A stretch of 64,000 bases of DNA from Stagnimonas sp. (GTDB taxonomy: Bacteria > Pseudomonadota > Gammaproteobacteria > Nevskiales > Nevskiaceae). A model generated the notes under the pieces. That model searched no databases. It was not told the origin of the DNA and worked only from the letters and a program-made list of their open reading frames with translations. The DNA lies in contig JAUYNO010000067.1 in NCBI GenBank assembly GCA_030696045.1, positions 19,093 through 83,092 of the forward strand, written 5' to 3'. Both the position numbers and the translations under genes were made by a program. Position 1 is the first letter of the stretch. The number at the start of each line of letters is the position of its first letter. Of the stretch, positions 60,122-64,000 are shown one piece after another.

Positions 60122-60511
60122 TCAGGCCTTGGCCGCCCGCCCGGTCTGCCGGACTGAGTTTGGTCGGGCCGCTGGGGCGCCCTCAGGATTGCTGATCTCC
60201 TGCGCCCAGTCCTCGGCCCAGGCGGAGAGCTTGAGCAGCTCCGCACCGAGCGAGCGACCCTGCGCGGTCAGACGATAGCCCTCCTCCGAAACCTCCACCA
60301 AGCGGGCCTCGCGCAACTCGGTCAGGCGGGTGTTGAGCACGCTGGGCGAGACCTCGTCGCAGCGCGTCTGCAGCTGGCGAAAGCTGCTCGGCGCCTCGCG
60401 CAGCTCCCAGAGCACGCGCAGGCTCCAGCGCCGGCCGATCAGATCGAGCAGCGCCATCACCGGGCGGCCAGTCTGCGAGCCGCGCACCAGGCGGCCGGGT
60501 TTGGGAGTCAT
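60122..60511 (-). CDS. HxlR-family transcriptional regulator
   Basis: The 129-residue protein has the HxlR winged helix: MALLDLIGRRWSLRVLWELR, the recognition region SVLNTRLTELREARLVEV, and the wing EEGYRLTAQGRSLG. One cysteine lies in QTRCDEVSPS. It is divergent from the carboxymuconolactone-decarboxylase-family gene with an 82-bp spacer holding a perfect palindrome, so mutual control is likely. It lies 117 bp upstream of alkB on the same strand. Confidence 0.92.
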   Translation of the reverse strand: MTPKPGRLVRGSQTGRPVMALLDLIGRRWSLRVLWELREAPSSFRQLQTRCDEVSPSVLNTRLTELREARLVEVSEEGYRLTAQGRSLGAELLKLSAWAEDWAQEISNPEGAPAARPNSVRQTGRAAKA

Positions 60512-60541
60512 CAGGGTTCCTTGCGCGGCTTGTGCTACGGA

Positions 60542-60559
60542 AATGATAGCGCTATCGTT
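60542..60559. promoter_or_regulatory. palindromic operator candidate for the HxlR regulator
   Basis: GATAGC-GCTATC is a perfect 12-bp palindrome at 60545-60556. It extends to 9-bp half-sites with one mismatch. It lies midway between the divergent HxlR and carboxymuconolactone-decarboxylase-family starts, 38 bp upstream of the latter. Confidence 0.55.
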
Positions 60560-60593
60560 TCGCTACGTTTTCAGTAGCAGTACAGGAGCCGCC

Positions 60594-61148
60594 ATGTCAC
60601 CCCGCATCGCCCCGCTGCCGCCGCCCTACCCGGCCGAGATCGCCGAAAACTTCGCCCGCTTCATGCCGCCCGGCATGGCGCCGCTGGCGATCTTCCGCAC
60701 CGCCGCCCGCAATCCGCGCATCCTGGCCAAGATGGGCGGCGGCAACCTGCTGGATCGCGGCAGCATCGAGCGTATCGACCGCGAGCTGGTGATCCTGCGC
60801 GCCTGCGCGCTGTGCGGTGCCGAGTACGAATGGGGCGTGCATGTCGCCGGCTTCGCGGCGAAGGTCGGGCTGAGTGCCGGGCAAGTCGCCGACAGCACCC
60901 GACTGCCCTTCGAGGCGGCGCTCTGGAACCCGCGCCAGCAGCTGCTGTTGCGGCTGGTGGACAGTTTGCACGCCAGCTACCGCATCGACGACGCGCTCTG
61001 GGCCGAACTGGCCGCCGAGTTCAGCGAGGAGCAGCTGATCGAGCTGTTGATGCTGGCCGGCCAGTACCACCAGATCTCGATGCTGGTGAACGGCCTGCAG
61101 CTGGCGCCGGAAGCTATGGCACCGCGCTTTCCGGGTGTGCCAGGTTAG
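60594..61148 (+). CDS. carboxymuconolactone decarboxylase/AhpD-family protein
   Basis: The ATG at 60594, with AGGAG upstream, gives 184 aa; the track extends far upstream through the operator. The CMD core reads SIERIDRELVILRACALCGA, followed by YEWGVHVAGFAAKVGLS. The CxxC and histidine match the AhpD-like peroxidase motif. The second half has EEQLIELLMLAGQYHQISML. Such proteins act as alkylhydroperoxidases or decarboxylases; the substrate here is unknown. Its stop overlaps the convergent PNGase-like gene by 4 bp. Confidence 0.88.
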   Translation: MSPRIAPLPPPYPAEIAENFARFMPPGMAPLAIFRTAARNPRILAKMGGGNLLDRGSIERIDRELVILRACALCGAEYEWGVHVAGFAAKVGLSAGQVADSTRLPFEAALWNPRQQLLLRLVDSLHASYRIDDALWAELAAEFSEEQLIELLMLAGQYHQISMLVNGLQLAPEAMAPRFPGVPG

Positions 61149-63151
61149 CCACGACGACGCCGACGCAGGCCCGCACCCGCCAGCAACAGCAGCATCGGCC
61201 AGAAACCCAGCGCGCCGCCGCCGAAGCGGCCGCCGTCTCCCTCTGCGGTCGCGCCACCGCTCGAAGGCGCTGGCCCAGCACCGGAGCTGCCGCTGGAGCT
61301 GGAACCATCGCCACCGCTGCTGCCGCCTGACGACGAGGAGGAACTGGTCGAGGAGCCGGAGGAAGTTCCGGACGAGGACCCCGTGCTGCTGCCCGAGCTG
61401 CCGGACGAGCTACCCGAACCGCTCGAGGTGGACCCGCCTGAAGTCGAACCGCCGGAGGTAGATCCACCCGAGGTCGAGCCTCCGGAACTGGAGCCGGAAC
61501 TGCTACCGCCGAGGGTCTGGATCTGGCAGGGGGTAAGGTCGCCCTGGTCGGAGCTCACATAGCCGCCGGCCGCCGTGATCGTGCGGTTATAGCTCCAGCC
61601 CCCGCTGTCGCTGCCGCAGTAGGTCTCGGTCTGCACAATATTGCTGGCCAGGCCGACGCCCGAAGTGCTCATCTGCAAGCGAAACTGCGAGCTGTACGGC
61701 TCCGGTCCCTCGACGGTGATGGTGGCGGCATCGCCCAGCGTCAGCGCACTCGGCACCGCGCCGGCGACGCCCAGCGTGCCGCGCAGGCTGTATTCGCGCG
61801 CCTCGGTGCGAGTGGTGACGTCGCCGACCGTGGGTACGGTCGTGGTCACCGTCGTCCAGTTCCACAGGTTGTTGTAGGCCAGCGGAATCTGCGGGGTGGA
61901 GAAATCGAAGTGATTGCTCACCTCGCTATCGATGCGGCCCGCTGAGCCCAGGACATAGCCCTTCCAGAGGCCGCTGCGTTCGGCGGCGTAGTCGAGGCCG
62001 GTCACCGTCGATTCGCGCGCGGCAGCATCGACGGTGACTTCGGTGAGTTCACCCGTCGTCTGCACCATCGGCGTTGCCGGATCGACCTGGCCGAACAGCG
62101 TGCCGCCGACCAGCCAGTAGTCGTCGCCCGCGAGGGTCGCGTCGGGCACGCGCAGCTCGAAGACATGCGGCTGGCCGTCAACCAGCCGGCCGACGAAGGG
62201 CGTGAGATCGACCCGATAGGGATCGAGATGCCAGGCGCGCGGCGAAGGGATCGGCATCCAGTTGCCGGGGCCGTTGGCGCCGGTGAACAGCACCGGGTAG
62301 ATCGGTGCGAAACCGGCGACCTGGCCGTCGATGGCCAACTCGACCTGCCGCTTGCCGCCGGAATGCCAGAACTCCTCGTTGGCACCATGCCCCTGCGCGC
62401 GCAGGTCGGCGTACAGCGAGACCAGATTGCGCGGCAGGTCATCGAGGCTGAAGGCGACGAACTTGTCCGCGCTGTTCGCATCGAAGCTGCCGTAACCAGA
62501 GGCGCCGTGGTTGGTCGGCAGCCCGTTGGCGTCCTTCGGGTACAGCACGCCGATGTAGTCGGGTGCATCGATGGCAGGGTGGTCGGCATCGGCGGCGTAG
62601 AACGACAGCGTCAGCTGGACGTAGTAGATGCCGAAATAGCCGTCCCAGTGCGCGTTGTTGAGGATGCCGGTGACGGTCTGGTCGCGCTGCAGCCAGTCGG
62701 CGAAGTCGCTGACGTCGGCCTCGACCTGCCAGTGGACATTGGTGCTGTCACCCACCGGCTCGCTGGTGGAGCTGGACAGCAGCGGCGCGTTGCCGAGGTA
62801 GATCTCGAAGATGCGGTCGTAGTTGATGCCCTCGCGGGCGCTGACATCGGCCCGCAGCACGACCTTGGCCCAGGGGCCGGGGCAGGCACCGGCCTTGTGC
62901 TGGCCATAGCGCACGCCGCCGCGGTTGTCCGGGTTCTCGACCGGGTCTGGATTCGGTACGTAGAAGCCATCGAAACGGCTGTCGAGCACCAGTTCGTCGC
63001 AGCGCGCGGTGTCGGGAACCCGCAGTGGCGGCTCGGCGGTGAGCTGCGGCTGGTCGTTGGGATCCGGCAACGACTGCGCCTGCGCGGTCCCGCCGGCAAG
63101 ACCGGCCACCAGAAACACCGTCGCCGCAGCGACCCGTCCGCACTTCACCAT
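61145..63151 (-). CDS. secreted PNGase A-like peptide-N-glycosidase with GlyGly-CTERM-like tail
   Basis: The track start at 63172 is a TTG; the ATG at 63151 gives 668 aa with a signal peptide ending near GTAQA. The N-terminal 350 residues resemble the peptide-N4-asparagine amidase A family of plants, fungi and some bacteria. Examples are DRIFEIYLGNAPLLSSSTSE, the hallmark IDGQVAGFAPIYPVLFTG, WHLDPYRVDLTPFVGRLVDG and HVFELRVPDATL. Members release N-glycans from glycoproteins. About 100 residues of Ser/Gly repeats follow, then GGGALGFWPMLLLLAGAG and five arginines, a GlyGly-CTERM-like sorting signal. No N-glycan processing genes are nearby. Confidence 0.82.
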   Translation of the reverse strand: MVKCGRVAAATVFLVAGLAGGTAQAQSLPDPNDQPQLTAEPPLRVPDTARCDELVLDSRFDGFYVPNPDPVENPDNRGGVRYGQHKAGACPGPWAKVVLRADVSAREGINYDRIFEIYLGNAPLLSSSTSEPVGDSTNVHWQVEADVSDFADWLQRDQTVTGILNNAHWDGYFGIYYVQLTLSFYAADADHPAIDAPDYIGVLYPKDANGLPTNHGASGYGSFDANSADKFVAFSLDDLPRNLVSLYADLRAQGHGANEEFWHSGGKRQVELAIDGQVAGFAPIYPVLFTGANGPGNWMPIPSPRAWHLDPYRVDLTPFVGRLVDGQPHVFELRVPDATLAGDDYWLVGGTLFGQVDPATPMVQTTGELTEVTVDAAARESTVTGLDYAAERSGLWKGYVLGSAGRIDSEVSNHFDFSTPQIPLAYNNLWNWTTVTTTVPTVGDVTTRTEAREYSLRGTLGVAGAVPSALTLGDAATITVEGPEPYSSQFRLQMSTSGVGLASNIVQTETYCGSDSGGWSYNRTITAAGGYVSSDQGDLTPCQIQTLGGSSSGSSSGGSTSGGSTSGGSTSGGSTSSGSGSSSGSSGSSTGSSSGTSSGSSTSSSSSSGGSSGGDGSSSSGSSGAGPAPSSGGATAEGDGGRFGGGALGFWPMLLLLAGAGLRRRRRG

Positions 63152-63232
63152 TCGCCTGATCCCCGTCCGCAAAACCTGAGCCCGGACAGCCTAAAGGCAA
63201 GCGACATGCCACGGCCAGCCGTAGCCGGGCGG

Positions 63233-64000
63233 CTACTCGTGGCGCAGGGCGGTGATGGGATCGAGCTGGGAAGCGCGCAGCGCCGGATACAAGCCGAAGG
63301 CGATGCCTACCACGGCCGAAAAGCCAACCGCCAGCCCCACCACCGCCGGGTTGATCAGCAGCGCCCAGCCGAACTGCTCGGCCAGTTCGTTGGCGGCATA
63401 GATGCCGAGACCGATCCCGAGCACGCCGCCCAGGGCCGACAGCATCGCCGCCTCGGCCAGGAACTGCGCCAGCACGTCGACCGGCCGCGCGCCCAGCGCC
63501 ATCCGCAGACCGATCTCGCGGGTGCGCTCGGTGACGCTGACCAGCATGTTGTTCATCACGCCGATGCCGCCGACCAGCAGCGACACCGCCGCCACCGCCG
63601 CCAGCAGGGTGCTGAAGGTCTTGGTGGATTCGCTGCGCGCCTCGGCGGCCTCGGTGAGGTTGCGGATGCTGAAGTCGTCGGGCTTGCTGCCCAGCCGGTG
63701 GCGCTCGCGCAGCAGCTGGGCGATGTCTTCCTGCGCCCGCTCCAGCTGGCCGTCCTGGGCGCGTACCTGGATGCTGCCGGCGATGTAGTTGGCGAGCCCG
63801 GCGCTGAACTTGGTGCGGTAGGCGCTGGTGGGCATGAACACCGCATCGTCCATGTCCTGACCGCCGGCCGACTGGCCCTTGCGCGCCAGCACCCCCAGCA
63901 CCGTGAACGGGGTGTTGCTGATGCGCACGACCTGGCCGACCGCCGGGTTCTCGCCGAACAGGTTCTCCGCCACCGTCGCCCCCAGCACCACGAGCTTGCG
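63233..64000 (-). CDS. MacB-type ABC transporter permease, C-terminal part
   Basis: The window edge cuts the gene; the frame stays open to base 64000 (RKLVVLGATVAENLFGENPA at the edge). The visible 255 codons hold the end of the MacB periplasmic domain and the FtsX-like membrane domain. Motifs include LLAAVAAVSLLVGGIGVMNN, TERTREIGLRMALGARP and GLYPALRASQLDPITALRHE, the typical C-terminus. MacB-type permeases act with an ABC ATPase and a MacA-like adaptor in tripartite efflux or lipoprotein/peptide export. Those partners, if present, lie beyond the window. Confidence 0.93.
   Translation of the reverse strand, partial: RKLVVLGATVAENLFGENPAVGQVVRISNTPFTVLGVLARKGQSAGGQDMDDAVFMPTSAYRTKFSAGLANYIAGSIQVRAQDGQLERAQEDIAQLLRERHRLGSKPDDFSIRNLTEAAEARSESTKTFSTLLAAVAAVSLLVGGIGVMNNMLVSVTERTREIGLRMALGARPVDVLAQFLAEAAMLSALGGVLGIGLGIYAANELAEQFGWALLINPAVVGLAVGFSAVVGIAFGLYPALRASQLDPITALRHE

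Overview
The window is high-GC DNA from a gammaproteobacterium, most likely of the Xanthomonadales (Lysobacterales)/Nevskiales neighbourhood. This is an inference from gene content and order: amgK<>lptD-surA-pdxA-rsmA, divergent rluD<>bamD with a long-tailed BamD, an ECF sigma/DUF3106 locus, a DUF1302/Ycf48/RND set, and GlyGly-CTERM-like C-termini. Almost all DNA is coding, and very high GC at third positions produces long antisense shadow ORFs (up to 1000 codons), which I left out. I see no rRNA, tRNA, CRISPR array or insertion sequence.

Layout. (1) 1-5667: start of amgK, then lptD, surA, pdxA and rsmA, covering outer-membrane biogenesis, vitamin B6 and rRNA methylation. An inverted REP pair follows. 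(2) 5822-19772 (minus): a tightly coupled Tad/Flp pilus operon, flp-tadV-tadE-rcpC-rcpA-tadZ-tadA-tadB-tadC-tadD-DUF3613-tadG. It ends with a membrane PAS-GGDEF protein carrying a degenerate EAL domain. The locus lies between rsmA and apaH, where apaG is often found. (3) 19943-34097: apaH; a DUF1302-Ycf48-RND envelope transport cluster; rluD-pgeF divergent from bamD; nadE; sucCD. (4) 34392-39381: priA, an intergenic region with DnaA-box matches, an Ala-rich exported protein, and an ECF sigma operon. (5) 39430-46944: an MFS transporter, a TetR regulator divergent from a CocE-like lipoprotein hydrolase, two convergent paralogous secreted proteins of unknown function, and a YhhQ transporter.

(6) 47011-54606 is the most unusual part. 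A minus-strand cluster encodes five exported proteins: two Cys-containing proteins, a Ser/Gly-rich protein, a protein with four DGSSNT repeats, and a TPR-secretin lipoprotein. Divergent from it is a 906-residue protein combining a winged-helix DNA-binding domain, a Ser/Thr kinase, a transmembrane segment and a TPR region. Three GACCG elements at exact 11-bp spacing lie in the shared promoter region. I propose an uncharacterised envelope or secretion system controlled by a membrane kinase-transcription factor.

(7) 54658-64000: pntAA-pntAB-pntB transhydrogenase; an exported hypothetical protein; alkB-rubredoxin-ppnP, with a palindromic operator inside the alkB promoter; an HxlR regulator divergent from a carboxymuconolactone-decarboxylase-family protein; a secreted PNGase A-like glycoamidase with a GlyGly-CTERM-like tail; and the 3' part of a MacB-type ABC permease. 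The rubredoxin gene is not in the supplied ORF track.

All calls rest on reading motifs and context by eye. No database search was run. Residue positions are approximate unless tied to a base coordinate.
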